Assembly: GCF_024206475.1 (NCBI RefSeq)
Contig: NZ_JAMBPR010000023.1
Span: 55,287 to 119,286 of the forward strand
Direction: 5' to 3'
DNA from: Paraburkholderia sp. CNPSo 3274
Lineage (GTDB): Bacteria; Pseudomonadota; Gammaproteobacteria; Burkholderiales; Burkholderiaceae
Length of the DNA stretch: 64,000 nt
Every line of letters starts with the position of its first letter. Within the stretch, counting starts at the first letter, position 1. Both the position numbers and the translations under genes were made by a program. Shown in pieces: positions 40,402 to 49,614 of the stretch. A model generated the notes under the pieces. The model had not been told where the DNA came from. It did not search any database and was given only the letters and a program-made list of their open reading frames with translations.

Positions 40402-41904
40402 ATGCAGGAACAGTACATTCTTGCGCTCGACCAGGGCACCACGAGTTCGCGCGCCATGCTTTTCGATCGCCAGGGCAACATCGTTTCGATCGCCCAGAAG
40501 GAATTCGAGCAGATTTATCCGCAGCCGGGCTGGGTCGAGCACGATCCGCAGGAAATCTGGTCGACGCAGGCGGGCGTCGCCGCCGAGGCCGTGACCCGCG
40601 CTGGCATGAACGGCAGCAACATCGCTGCGATCGGCATTACGAACCAGCGCGAGACGACGATCGTCTGGGACCGAGAGACGGGCCATCCCATCTATAACGC
40701 CATCGTGTGGCAGGACCGCCGCACGGCCGACTTCTGCGACTCGCTCAAGGCGCGCGGCCTCGAAGAGAAAGTGCGCGCGAAGACGGGTCTGCCGATCGAT
40801 TCGTACTTCTCGGCAACCAAGATTCGCTGGATTCTGGACAACGTGCCCGGCGCACGCGAAAAAGCGCGTCAAGGCAAGCTCGCGTTCGGCACCGTCGACA
40901 GCTGGCTCGTGTGGAACTTCACGAAGCACGAACTGCACGTGACCGACGTGACGAATGCGTCGCGCACCATGCTCTTCAATATTCACACGCGCCAATGGGA
41001 CGACGAGCTGCTCGACGCGCTCGAAATACCGCGCAGCATGCTGCCCGAAGTCCGCTCGTCATCCGAAATTTACGGTCCGACCAAGACCACGGTGTTCGCC
41101 TCGAAGATTCCGCTGGCCGGCATCGCGGGCGACCAGCAGGCTGCGATGTTCGGCCAGATGTGCACGAGCACGGGCATGGTGAAGAACACCTACGGCACGG
41201 GCTGCTTCCTGATGATGAACACGGGTACGCAGCCCATCGAGTCGAAGAACAACCTCGTCACGACGATTGCATGGCAGATCGGCGACGAGGTCAACTATGC
41301 GCTCGAAGGGAGCATCTTCATTGCTGGCGCGGTGGTGCAGTGGCTGCGCGACGGTATGGGCATCATCAAGAGCGCGCCGGAAATCGAAGCGCTCGCCGCG
41401 AGCGTGCCGCATACGGATGGCGTGTACCTCGTGCCGGCGTTCGCGGGCCTCGGCGCGCCGCACTGGAACGCGCGCGCACGCGGCACGCTGTTCGGCGTGA
41501 CGCGCGGCACGACCTCGGCGCATCTTGCGCGCGCGGCGCTCGATTCGATCGCGTACCAGTCGCTCGACGTGCTGGCTGCGATGGAAGCGGATTCGGGCAT
41601 CAGCGTGGGCGAGCTGCGGGTGGACGGCGGCGCGAGCGCGAACAATCTGCTCATGCAGTTCCAGGCAGATTTGCTCGGCGTGGATGCGGTGCGCCCGAAG
41701 ATCACCGAAACCACGGCGCTCGGTGCGGCCTACCTCGCAGGCCTCGCAACCGGCTACTGGCAGAACGTGGGCGAACTGCAGAGCCAGTGGAAGCTCGACC
41801 GTCGTTTCGCGCCGTCGATGCAGGCCGCGCAGGTCGACGCCTGTCGCGCGGGCTGGCAGCGTGCGGTGCGCGCGGCCAAGGCTTGGGCGGACGACTCGCA
41901 CTGA
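40402..41904 (+). CDS. glpK: Glycerol kinase
   Basis: A 500-residue cytoplasmic FGGY kinase making sn-glycerol-3-phosphate from glycerol and ATP. Signature blocks are YILALDQGTTSSRAMLF, NQRETTIVWDRETGHPIYNAIVWQDRR (split by normal spacing), AGIAGDQQAAMFGQMC, YGTGCFLMMNTG, and DGGASANNLLMQFQADLLG. ATG 40402 has GGAG nine bases upstream; the ATG at 40393 abuts that site and is unlikely. It lies between glpD and the facilitator gene and is presumably under GlpR control. Confidence 0.96.
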   Translation: MQEQYILALDQGTTSSRAMLFDRQGNIVSIAQKEFEQIYPQPGWVEHDPQEIWSTQAGVAAEAVTRAGMNGSNIAAIGITNQRETTIVWDRETGHPIYNAIVWQDRRTADFCDSLKARGLEEKVRAKTGLPIDSYFSATKIRWILDNVPGAREKARQGKLAFGTVDSWLVWNFTKHELHVTDVTNASRTMLFNIHTRQWDDELLDALEIPRSMLPEVRSSSEIYGPTKTTVFASKIPLAGIAGDQQAAMFGQMCTSTGMVKNTYGTGCFLMMNTGTQPIESKNNLVTTIAWQIGDEVNYALEGSIFIAGAVVQWLRDGMGIIKSAPEIEALAASVPHTDGVYLVPAFAGLGAPHWNARARGTLFGVTRGTTSAHLARAALDSIAYQSLDVLAAMEADSGISVGELRVDGGASANNLLMQFQADLLGVDAVRPKITETTALGAAYLAGLATGYWQNVGELQSQWKLDRRFAPSMQAAQVDACRAGWQRAVRAAKAWADDSH

Positions 41905-42018
41905 GCGGCGTGGCCAGTTTTTTCAGGAAACAAGCATAACTAATTAACATAACCCGCAACGGGATTGCATGCGCTTCGTGCGCATGCACCGCGCGGGCAG
42001 AGAGAGACTACGACAATC

Positions 42019-42735
42019 ATGTCACCCTATATTGCGGAATTTATTGGCACGGCCATTCTCGTGCTGCTAGGTAACGGCGCCGTTGCAAACGTCCTGCTGG
42101 CGAAAACGAAGGGCAAGGGCGCCGATCTCATCGTCATCGTGATGGGCTGGGCCATGGCCGTGTTCGTGGCGGTCTACGTGACCGCCTCGTTCAGCGGCGC
42201 GCACCTCAACCCGATCGTCACGATCAGCCTCGCGCTCGCGGGCAAGTTCGCGTGGTCGAAGGTCGGCGGCTATATCGCGGCGCAGATGCTCGGCGGCATG
42301 GCGGGCGCGCTGCTCGTTTGGCTTGCCTATCGACAGCACTTCGCGAACGAAGCCGACCCGGATATCAAGCTCGCGGTGTTTTGCACGGCGCCAGCTATTC
42401 GCAGCAAGCGCCACAACGTGTTGACGGAAGCAATCTGCACCTTCGTGCTGATCCTCGGCGTGCTCTATCTGGCCTCGCCGCAGGTAGGACTCGGCGCGCT
42501 CGACGCGCTGCCCGTGGGCCTGCTCGTGCTCGGCATCGGCATTTCGCTCGGCGGCCCGACCGGCTACGCGATGAGCCCGGCGCGCGATCTCTCGCCGCGC
42601 ATCATGCACGCGCTGCTGCCGATTCCGGGCAAGCGCGACAGCGACTGGCGCTATGCGTGGATTCCGGTGTTCGGGCCGCTTGCCGGCGGTGCGGCGGCGG
42701 CTGGTCTCTATCATTACCTGCACGCGATGCACTGA
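42019..42735 (+). CDS. glpF: Glycerol uptake facilitator (MIP family) with variant NPA motifs
   Basis: A 238-residue six-helix channel of the major intrinsic protein family that admits glycerol, which GlpK then traps. The N-terminal AEFIGTAILVLLGNGAVANVLL and the C-terminal WIPVFGPLAGGAAAAGLY are typical. The two pore motifs differ from the usual NPA: the first reads SGAHLNPIVT (NPI) and the second YAMSPARDLSPR (SPA), keeping the Arg of the selectivity filter. ATG 42019 begins the first helix. It is the last gene of the glp operon, ended by a strong terminator. Confidence 0.93.
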   Translation: MSPYIAEFIGTAILVLLGNGAVANVLLAKTKGKGADLIVIVMGWAMAVFVAVYVTASFSGAHLNPIVTISLALAGKFAWSKVGGYIAAQMLGGMAGALLVWLAYRQHFANEADPDIKLAVFCTAPAIRSKRHNVLTEAICTFVLILGVLYLASPQVGLGALDALPVGLLVLGIGISLGGPTGYAMSPARDLSPRIMHALLPIPGKRDSDWRYAWIPVFGPLAGGAAAAGLYHYLHAMH

Positions 42736-42783
42736 CCGCGCTGACCTGGATCGCGCCTGTGAGACAGGCGCGTTGCAGTGCAC

Positions 42784-42820
42784 AAAGCCCGCGTACGCCA
42801 CGGCGTTCGCGGGCTTTTGT
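42784..42820 (+). terminator. Rho-independent terminator of the glp operon
   Basis: Arms AAAGCCCGCG (42784-42793) / CGCGGGCTTT (42808-42817) followed by TGTTTGT. A second perfect hairpin, CGCGCCTGT / ACAGGCGCG with loop GAG (42752-42772), precedes it, giving a tandem stop. Confidence 0.88.
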
Positions 42821-42963
42821 TTGTCTGCATACCCACGGCGCATGACGATACAAAGGGCGCGATCCGGTTTCGCTATCGCCTCATGCCGCTTTCGGATTGT
42901 TCGGCTATCGCGGCACACCTATATTGGCTGTCAACGATCCATTCCAATATCAGGAGACGCCAC

Positions 42964-43827
42964 ATGAAGCTGGTCCGCTGGGGCAGTAAGGGGGCTGAAA
43001 AGCCGGGTGTGATCGATAACGAGGGGCGCGTGCGCGATCTCTCCGGTGTCACGCCGGACGTGGCGGGCAAAGGTCTTGGCGCCGCCGCGCTGCGTCAACT
43101 CGCCGGCTGCGATCTCGCCGCCTTGCCGCTCGTTCCCGCCGACACCCGCCTGGGCCCCTGCGTGGGCAGCGTCGGCAAGATCGTCTGCGTGGGCCTCAAT
43201 TATTCCGACCACGCCGCCGAATCGAACATGCCCGTGCCCACGGAGCCCGTGCTCTTCCTCAAGGCAACGAGTTCCATCACCGGTCCCAACGACGACGTGC
43301 TGATTCCCCCGGGCGCGAAGAAGGTCGACTGGGAAGTCGAACTGGGCGTGGTGATCGGCGAAGAAGCCCGCAACGTGCCGCGCGAGCGCGCGCTCGACTA
43401 CGTGGCCGGTTATTGCGTGGTCAACGATGTTTCCGAGCGCGCATGGCAGATCGAGCGCGGCGGCCAGTGGGACAAGGGCAAGGGCTACGACACCTTCGCG
43501 CCGCTCGGCCCCTGGCTCGTCACGCGCGACGAAGTCGCCGACCCGCAGGCGCTCGACATGTGGCTCGAAGTCGACGGCAAGCGGTACCAGAACGGCAACA
43601 CGCGCACGATGATCTTCGACGTGGCCACGCTCGTTTCCTATATCAGCCAGTTCATGAGCCTGCAGCCCGGCGACGTGATCTCGACGGGCACGCCGCCGGG
43701 CGTCGGCATGGGGCAGAAGCCGGAGCCCATCTATTTGCGCTCGGGACAGACCATGCGGCTAGGCGTGAGTGGGCTCGGCGAACAACAGCAACGCCTCGTG
43801 GCGGAACAAGGAGGGCAGGCGCAATGA
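42964..43827 (+). CDS. FAH-family L-2,4-diketo-3-deoxyrhamnonate hydrolase (LRA6-like)
   Basis: A 287-residue enzyme of the fumarylacetoacetate hydrolase family. The N-terminal MKLVRWGSKGAEKPGVID and core blocks VCVGLNYSDHAAE, DWEVELGVVIGEEARNV (metal-binding Glu residues), YCVVNDVSERAWQ and PGDVISTGTPPGVG are the pattern of diketo-sugar-acid hydrolases that split 2,4-diketo-3-deoxy acids. In this cluster it would cleave the rhamnose intermediate to pyruvate and L-lactate, the last step of the diketo-hydrolase route. The SDR gene that makes its substrate overlaps its stop (ATGA). An L-fucose-type substrate is the alternative, but the dehydratase downstream favours rhamnose. Confidence 0.88.
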   Translation: MKLVRWGSKGAEKPGVIDNEGRVRDLSGVTPDVAGKGLGAAALRQLAGCDLAALPLVPADTRLGPCVGSVGKIVCVGLNYSDHAAESNMPVPTEPVLFLKATSSITGPNDDVLIPPGAKKVDWEVELGVVIGEEARNVPRERALDYVAGYCVVNDVSERAWQIERGGQWDKGKGYDTFAPLGPWLVTRDEVADPQALDMWLEVDGKRYQNGNTRTMIFDVATLVSYISQFMSLQPGDVISTGTPPGVGMGQKPEPIYLRSGQTMRLGVSGLGEQQQRLVAEQGGQAQ

Positions 43828-44576
43828 ATCAACTGGATCTGAACAATCGCGTGATGGTCGTGACGGGCGGCGCGCGCGGTCTGGGTTATGCCGTGGCGCA
43901 ACGTGCGCTGCGTTCGGGCGCGGCGGTCGCGCTCTGGGACATCGACGCCGAACGGCTCGAACGCGCGCGCGCCGAATTGTCGGAGTTGGGCAACGTCTCG
44001 GTGATGACGGTCGAATTGACCGATGAAGCCTCGGTCGAGGCGGCCGCACAGCAAACCGTGAAAACGCACGGCGCGATTCACGCGCTCGTGAACAGCGCGG
44101 GCATTACGGGTGGCAATGGCCTCACGTGGGAACTGCCCGTGGACGTGTGGCGCCGCGTGATCGAAGTGAATCTGATCGGCAGCTACCTCACCTGCCGCGC
44201 CGTGGCGCCGCGCATGATCGAGCAAGGCTATGGGCGCATCGTCAACATCGCCTCCGTGGCCGGCAAGGAAGGCAATCCGAATGCTTCGCACTACAGTGCA
44301 TCGAAGGCCGGTCTCATCGGGCTGACCAAGTCGCTCGGCAAGGAGCTTGCCACGAAGGGCGTGCTCGTCAATGCCGTGACGCCGGCGGCGGCCAAGACCG
44401 AGATTCTCGATTCGATGTCGCAGCAGCATATCGACTACATGCTCGCGAAGATCCCGATGAACCGCTTCCTCATGCCGGACGAGGCGGCTTCGATGATCGT
44501 GTGGCTCACGACGGAAGACTGCGCGTTCAGCACCGGCTCGGTATTCGATCTTTCGGGCGGGCGCGCGACATACTGA
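43824..44576 (+). CDS. SDR, probable L-2-keto-3-deoxyrhamnonate 4-dehydrogenase (LRA5-like)
   Basis: A 250-residue SDR with cofactor motif VVTGGARGLGYAVAQ, NSAG, and catalytic NIASVAGKEG ... YSASK. The segment NPNASHYSASKAGLIGLTKSLGKELA is typical of sugar-acid 4-dehydrogenases in the non-phosphorylated fucose/rhamnose pathways. Translationally coupled to the preceding hydrolase by an ATGA overlap, it should oxidise C4 of 2-keto-3-deoxyrhamnonate to give the hydrolase substrate. It uses NAD(H) most likely; an acidic residue after the second strand (ALWDIDAERLERA) supports NAD over NADP. Confidence 0.88.
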   Translation: MNQLDLNNRVMVVTGGARGLGYAVAQRALRSGAAVALWDIDAERLERARAELSELGNVSVMTVELTDEASVEAAAQQTVKTHGAIHALVNSAGITGGNGLTWELPVDVWRRVIEVNLIGSYLTCRAVAPRMIEQGYGRIVNIASVAGKEGNPNASHYSASKAGLIGLTKSLGKELATKGVLVNAVTPAAAKTEILDSMSQQHIDYMLAKIPMNRFLMPDEAASMIVWLTTEDCAFSTGSVFDLSGGRATY

Positions 44577-44672
44577 GGCGGGCAGCAGGACCCGCGCGCA
44601 TCGGCCGAACAACGCGCGCGGGATCACGATAACGGCGCGGTAGTCATAGAAGAGCGCCGACAGGAGACATCG

Positions 44673-46019
44673 ATGTCGATCGAGGCACCCACATTGGCAG
44701 AAGCCGCGGGCCGCAAGGCCATGCGCCGCCTCTTGCCTTTCCTGCTCTTGATGTACGTGCTCGCGTTTCTCGACCGCGCGAACATCGGCTTCGCGCAAAA
44801 GGCGCTGCAGCACGATACGGGCCTTTCGGACGCAGCATTCGCGTTCGGTGCGGGCGTGTTCTTCGTCGGCTACGCGCTCTTCGAAGTGCCAAGCAATCTC
44901 GCGCTGCATCGCGTGGGCGCGCGGATCTGGATGTGCCGCATCATGGTCACGTGGGGTTTGATTTCCGCGGCAATGGCGTGGGTGCAGTCGCCCACCTCGT
45001 TCTACGTGCTGCGATTCTTACTGGGCGTGGCCGAAGCGGGTTTCTTCCCCGGCATCATCTATTACCTCACGCAGTGGTTTCCGCAGTCCTCGCGTGCGCG
45101 TGCCATCGGCGTGTTTTATTTCGGCGCGCCGCTTGCGTTAATCTTCGGCGGCCCGTTGTCAGGACTTCTGATCGACATGCACGGCACCTTCGGGCTGGCG
45201 GGCTGGAAGTGGCTCTTTCTCGTGGAAGGCGTGCTGGCTTCTGCCGTGGGCGTGTGGGCCTTCTGGTATCTCGTCGACAAGCCCGAGGACGCAAGCTGGC
45301 TGGCTCCCGACGAGCGCCGCGCGCTTACCAGCGCGATCCAACTCGATGCGCGCGAGGCCGCCACGCACGGCCCGCGCGATGCGCTCGCCGCGCTGTTCGA
45401 CCGCCGCGTGCTCGCGTATGCCGGCATCTATGCGCTGATCCAGATGAGCGTGTACGGCGTGATCTTTTTTTTGCCGCAACAGGTGGCCTCGCTTGTGGGC
45501 GCATCCGTCGGGCTGAAAGTGGGCCTGCTCGCGGCCGTGCCCTGGCTGTGCGCGGTGGCGCTCACGTGGATCGTGCCGCGCCGGGCAGACCGCCTCGGAG
45601 GTCATCGGGTGTGGGCTGCGCGCCTGCTCGTGATGTCGGGTGTCGGCATCGCCGTCTCGGGCCTCGCGGGAGGCCTTGGCGGCACCGCGGGTGCGATCCT
45701 CGCGATGCTCGGCCTGTGTTGCGCGGCGAGCGGTTTCATCGCGGCGCAACCGCTCTTTTGGACCTTCCCGACGCGCGATCTTGCGGGCGCGGCCTCGGCC
45801 AGCGGCATCGCGCTCATCAATTCGCTCGGCGGTCTGGGCGGTTTCGTCGCCCCGATGCTGCGCGCCGCCGCCGATCGACATTTTGCTTCCCACGCGGCGG
45901 GCCTCGAACTGCTCGGCCTTGCGAGCATTGCCGCCGCGCTGCTCATTCTTATCGTCGCGCCGCGTGCCGTTACGCCGGCGGCTCGCTCGTTCGAGCCGCC
46001 CGTGCGGCGCGCGCGTTAA
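44673..46019 (+). CDS. MFS transporter, anion:cation symporter family (L-rhamnonate carrier-like)
   Basis: A 448-residue twelve-helix inner-membrane carrier. The N-terminal LLMYVLAFLDRANIGFAQKALQ and the loop YLTQWFPQSSRARAIGVFYFGAPL are hallmarks of the ACS family, which imports sugar acids and other organic anions. It resembles E. coli RhmT, which is encoded beside rhamnonate dehydratase, and here too it is directly upstream of that dehydratase, so L-rhamnonate is a likely substrate. GGAG precedes the ATG. The cluster also has an ABC importer, suggesting separate entry of the sugar and the acid. Confidence 0.88.
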   Translation: MSIEAPTLAEAAGRKAMRRLLPFLLLMYVLAFLDRANIGFAQKALQHDTGLSDAAFAFGAGVFFVGYALFEVPSNLALHRVGARIWMCRIMVTWGLISAAMAWVQSPTSFYVLRFLLGVAEAGFFPGIIYYLTQWFPQSSRARAIGVFYFGAPLALIFGGPLSGLLIDMHGTFGLAGWKWLFLVEGVLASAVGVWAFWYLVDKPEDASWLAPDERRALTSAIQLDAREAATHGPRDALAALFDRRVLAYAGIYALIQMSVYGVIFFLPQQVASLVGASVGLKVGLLAAVPWLCAVALTWIVPRRADRLGGHRVWAARLLVMSGVGIAVSGLAGGLGGTAGAILAMLGLCCAASGFIAAQPLFWTFPTRDLAGAASASGIALINSLGGLGGFVAPMLRAAADRHFASHAAGLELLGLASIAAALLILIVAPRAVTPAARSFEPPVRRAR

Positions 46020-46043
46020 TCCACTACACAGGAGCTACGTCAC

Positions 46044-47222
46044 ATGGCCATGCCAACCATCAAACACGTGCGAGCCTTTACCGTGCGCGGCGGCGGCGCC
46101 GACTATCACGATCAACCCGACGGCCACTGGATCGACGACCATATTTCCACGCCCATGGCGCGCTATCCCGAGTATCGCCAGAGCCGCCGCTCGTTCGGCA
46201 TCGACGTGCTTGGCACGCTCGTCGTGGAAGTCGAGGCGAGCGACGGCACCGTGGGTTTTGCCGTGACCACGGGCGGCGAGATTGGCGCATTCATCGTCGA
46301 GAAGCATCTCGCGCGCTTTCTCGAAGGGCAGCGCGTGACCGACATCGAGAAGATGTGGGATCAGATGTACTACGCCACGCTCTACTACGGCCGCAAGGGT
46401 GTCGTGCTCAACACCATCTCGGGCGTCGATCTCGCGCTGTGGGACCTGCTCGGGCAGATCCGCCAGGAACCCGTGTACCAACTGCTCGGCGGCCCCGTGC
46501 GCGACGAGCTGATGTTCTATGCCACCGGCGCGCGCCCCGATCTCGCGAAGGAAATGGGCTTCATCGGTGGCAAGCTGCCGCTGCTGCATGGTCCGGCCGA
46601 AGGTGAGGAGGGCCTCAGAAAGAACATCGAGCTGCTCGCCACGATGCGCGAGCGCGTGGGCGACGACTTCTGGCTCATGTACGACTGCTGGATGAGCCTC
46701 GACGTGCGCTATGCGACGCGCCTCGCCCAGGCTGCGCACGAGTACGACCTCAAGTGGATCGAGGAATGCCTGCCGCCCGACGACTACTGGGGCTATGCCG
46801 AACTGCGCCGCAATGTGCCGCGCGGCATGATGGTGTCCACTGGCGAACACGAGGCTACACGCTGGGGCTTTCGCATGCTGCTGGAAATGGGCTGCTGCGA
46901 CCTGATCCAGCCCGATGTGAACTGGTGTGGCGGCATGACCGAACTCATCAAGATCTCGGCGCTCGCCGACGCCCACAACGTGCTGGTCGTGCCGCATGGC
47001 TCCTCGGTGTACAGCTACCACTTCGTCGTGACGCGCCATAATTCGCCGTTCGCGGAATTTCTCATGATGGCGCCGAAGGCCGACCAGGTGGTGCCGATGT
47101 TCACACCGCTGCTGCTCGACGAGCCGGTGCCGGTGAAAGGACGGCTCAAGGTGCCGGACGCGCCGGGCTTTGGCGTGCGGCTCAATCCGGACTGCAAACT
47201 TTCGCGGCCTTACACACACTAG
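46044..47222 (+). CDS. L-rhamnonate dehydratase (enolase superfamily)
   Basis: A 392-residue enzyme that dehydrates L-rhamnonate to 2-keto-3-deoxy-L-rhamnonate. It aligns from memory along its length with E. coli RhmD/YfaW: the N-terminal DYHDQPDGHWIDDHISTPM, QSRRSFGIDVLGTLVVEVE, YATGARPDLAKEMGFIGGK, then the metal ligands in FWLMYDCWMSLD, KWIEECLPPDDYWGY and STGEHEATRWGF. The catalytic His lies in VVPHGSSVYSYHFV. The close match to the rhamnonate-specific group is the main reason to read the whole cluster as a rhamnose pathway. GGAG precedes the ATG by twelve bases. Confidence 0.94.
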   Translation: MAMPTIKHVRAFTVRGGGADYHDQPDGHWIDDHISTPMARYPEYRQSRRSFGIDVLGTLVVEVEASDGTVGFAVTTGGEIGAFIVEKHLARFLEGQRVTDIEKMWDQMYYATLYYGRKGVVLNTISGVDLALWDLLGQIRQEPVYQLLGGPVRDELMFYATGARPDLAKEMGFIGGKLPLLHGPAEGEEGLRKNIELLATMRERVGDDFWLMYDCWMSLDVRYATRLAQAAHEYDLKWIEECLPPDDYWGYAELRRNVPRGMMVSTGEHEATRWGFRMLLEMGCCDLIQPDVNWCGGMTELIKISALADAHNVLVVPHGSSVYSYHFVVTRHNSPFAEFLMMAPKADQVVPMFTPLLLDEPVPVKGRLKVPDAPGFGVRLNPDCKLSRPYTH

Positions 47223-47275
47223 GCGCACTGAACGCGCACTAATCGAGGCTCATCAAAAGCGACGAGGAGAAACAC

Positions 47276-48058
47276 GTGCTGCTCAAGAACAAGGTGGTGA
47301 TCGTCACCGGCGGTTCGCGCGGTATTGGCCGCGCCATTGCGATTGCGAGCGCTCGCGAGGGCGCCGATGTCGCGATCAACTACTGGGGCGACAACGACGC
47401 CTCGTACGGCCGCCGCTCGGCGATCGACGAGGTGCTGGGTGAGATCGAGCGGCTAGGGCGCCGCGCGATCGCGCTGGAAGGTAACGTGGCCGCGCCGCAA
47501 ACGGGCGTGGATCTCGTGCGCCAGACGGTGGAGCGCTTCGGCAAGGTCGATGTGCTCGCAAGCAATGCGGGTATTTGCCCGTTCCACTCGTTTCTCGACA
47601 TGCCGCCCGCGGTGCTCGAACGCACGATAGGCGTGAACCTGAACGGTGCGTTCTACGTGACCCAGGCCGTCGCGCGGCAAATGAAGGAGCAGGGCACGGG
47701 CGGCGCAATCGTGGCGACGAGTTCGATCAGCGCGTTAGTGGGCGGCGGGATGCAGACGCACTACACGCCCACCAAGGCCGGCGTGCATTCGCTCATGCAG
47801 TCGTGCGCGATTGCGCTTGGGCCCTATGGCATACGCTGCAATTCGGTGATGCCGGGCACCATCGCCACCGACCTGAACGCCGAAGACCTGAGCGACGGAG
47901 AGAAGCGTGCGTACTTCGAAAAGCGCATTCCGCTCGGGCGGCTGGGCGCGCCCGAGGACGTGGCGGAATGCGTGGTGTTTCTCGCCTCGGACCGCGCGCG
48001 CTATGTGACGGGTGCCGCGCTGCTCGTGGACGGCGGGCTATTCGTGAATCTGCAGTGA
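47276..48058 (+). CDS. L-rhamnose 1-dehydrogenase (SDR, LRA1-like)
   Basis: A 260-residue SDR. VIVTGGSRGIGRAIAIASA binds the cofactor, and SNAGICPFHSFLDMP, TSSISALVGGG and YTPTK form the active site; the ICPFHSFLDMP stretch is the part I associate with characterised L-rhamnose dehydrogenases. It should oxidise L-rhamnose to the 1,4-lactone with NAD(P)+, the first step of the pathway. The start is GTG 47276 with GAGGAG upstream. It is the last gene of the plus-strand enzyme block and converges on the LysR gene with only 17 bp between. Confidence 0.9.
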   Translation: MLLKNKVVIVTGGSRGIGRAIAIASAREGADVAINYWGDNDASYGRRSAIDEVLGEIERLGRRAIALEGNVAAPQTGVDLVRQTVERFGKVDVLASNAGICPFHSFLDMPPAVLERTIGVNLNGAFYVTQAVARQMKEQGTGGAIVATSSISALVGGGMQTHYTPTKAGVHSLMQSCAIALGPYGIRCNSVMPGTIATDLNAEDLSDGEKRAYFEKRIPLGRLGAPEDVAECVVFLASDRARYVTGAALLVDGGLFVNLQ

Positions 48059-48075
48059 GCCCTGGGCCACGCGTT

Positions 48076-49068
48076 TCAATGAGGAGCGAGCACGGCCGCG
48101 TGCGAACCATCGTGAGCGATATCGTCCCTCTTGAAGGGCTGCGAAAAGCGCCGCAGCAAGCCGACGAAATGCTCGGCGGGCTCGGCGAGCGGCTCGTTCT
48201 TGCGCGTGAGCACGCCGTAGCCCGGCAGGCTCTTGCCGATTTCGAGCGGCAGCACGACGAGCAGCTTGCCGCGCACGTGGTCGCGCACGACCGGCTCGGG
48301 CAGCATGGCCACGGCGTCGAAGCTTTCGAGCAGTTGCAGCGTGGCGAAGATCGAGGCCGACTCGGTGAGATTGGCGGGCGTGCCGAGACCGGCGCGCGCG
48401 AGTTCGCCTTCGAACAACTCGCGCGCGGGACTCGTAATGGGCTGCGCCACCCACGGCCAGTCCATCAGTTCCGCGAGTGTGACCTGTTCGCGCCGCGCAA
48501 GCGGATGGCGTGCGCGTACCACGAGCACGAGCGTTTCCCGCGCGATCGGCTCGAAGCTGAAATCGTTGTGCTGCAGCGGTGTGGTGAGGCGCCCGAGCGC
48601 GAGATCGACTTCGCGGCGATGCAGCAACTGCACGACCTGGTCGCTCGTTTCGCCGAGGATGCGCACGTGCAGCAGCGGCCGTTCGGTCTTGAGCGTCGCG
48701 ACGGCTTGCGCGAGCAAGTCGGGCGCGGCGCCCATGATCGCGCCCACGGTGAGCTGGCCGTGACCGCCGCGACGCTTCACGTCGAGGTCTTCGGCAAAGC
48801 GCGTGAGTTCGGCGAGTGCGCGGCGCGCGTAGGCAAGCGTGACGACGCCGAGCGCGGTGGGCTGCATGCCGCGCGCGTTGCGCTCGAAGAGCCGGAAACC
48901 GAACGCTTCCTCGATGTCGCTCAGCATGCGGCTCGCGCTGGGCTGGGCCACGTTGATGGCGTCGGCGGCCTGATGAACGTTGCGCGCGTCGTCGAGCGCG
49001 ACGAGCAGGGCAAGGTGTTTGAATCTGAGCCGGTTGACGAGTGCGACGACGGAAGTGTGATGATTCAT
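48076..49068 (-). CDS. LysR-family regulator of the rhamnose cluster
   Basis: A 330-residue regulator. The HTH is LRFKHLALLVALDDARNVHQAADAINVAQPSASRMLSDIEEAFG with LFERNARGMQPTALG after it, and the effector domain follows (LTVGAIMGAAPDLLAQAV). It lies between the two halves of the rhamnose cluster and is divergent from the mutarotase/lactonase/ABC operon (211-bp spacer), so it is the likely rhamnose or rhamnonate-responsive regulator of both. ATG 49068 is used, as the preceding seven in-frame residues are dispensable. Rhamnose regulators are more usually AraC, DeoR or LacI types. Confidence 0.88.
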   Translation of the reverse strand: MNHHTSVVALVNRLRFKHLALLVALDDARNVHQAADAINVAQPSASRMLSDIEEAFGFRLFERNARGMQPTALGVVTLAYARRALAELTRFAEDLDVKRRGGHGQLTVGAIMGAAPDLLAQAVATLKTERPLLHVRILGETSDQVVQLLHRREVDLALGRLTTPLQHNDFSFEPIARETLVLVVRARHPLARREQVTLAELMDWPWVAQPITSPARELFEGELARAGLGTPANLTESASIFATLQLLESFDAVAMLPEPVVRDHVRGKLLVVLPLEIGKSLPGYGVLTRKNEPLAEPAEHFVGLLRRFSQPFKRDDIAHDGSHAAVLAPH

Positions 49069-49279
49069 GGAGCGATCCGGTTTGTGCATCGCCCGATCCC
49101 AACATCGGATTGGTTGGCTATCGATGCGGGAATTATAGTCGGATCACCACGCAGCTAACGACGAAAAAACGCGTGCTGGGCACGCCGCGAAGCCAGGGCA
49201 AATACCGAGGCCGCGCGTGGCCCTGGTCACATAAGCGGCATAAGCGCACGACGTAACAAGGCTGGACGGAGACACGATC

Positions 49280-49594
49280 ATGGAGACAATGGCGTTTCGC
49301 ATGCAGCTCGATCCCGGCAAGCGGGACGAATACGAGCGGCGTCACCGCGAAATCTGGCCCGAGCTGGCGAGCGCGCTGCGCGATGCGGGCGTGGAAAACT
49401 ACCGCATCTTTCTCGACGAAGCGACGAACCACCTCTTTGCCGTGCTCGAACGCCGCGACGATCACACCATGAACGCGCTGCCCGAGTTGCCCGTCATGCG
49501 CAAATGGTGGGATTACATGGCCGACATCATGCAGGCGGATGCGCACAACGTGCCGCTGCAACAGCCGCTCGTGCAGGTCTTTCATTTGCCTTGA
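49280..49594 (+). CDS. rhaM: L-rhamnose mutarotase
   Basis: A 104-residue enzyme interconverting alpha and beta anomers of L-rhamnose. The family pattern is clear: MAFRMQLDPGKRDEYERRHREIWPEL with the catalytic His, NYRIFLDEATNHLFAVLE, and the C-terminal MRKWWDYMADIMQADAHN with the Trp pair, ending VFHLP. Two starts are possible: ATG 49280, or ATG 49289, which has GGAG at a better distance and gives the usual short N-terminus. It heads the operon carrying the lactonase and the ABC importer. Confidence 0.94.
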   Translation: METMAFRMQLDPGKRDEYERRHREIWPELASALRDAGVENYRIFLDEATNHLFAVLERRDDHTMNALPELPVMRKWWDYMADIMQADAHNVPLQQPLVQVFHLP

Positions 49595-49614
49595 GCACAC
49601 GCGAGGAACATGCC

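Noticed and set aside
42964..44576. Reading the FAH/SDR pair as an L-fucose pathway
   Set aside because: The same enzyme types occur there, but the downstream dehydratase matches rhamnonate dehydratase and a rhamnose mutarotase is present, so rhamnose fits better.
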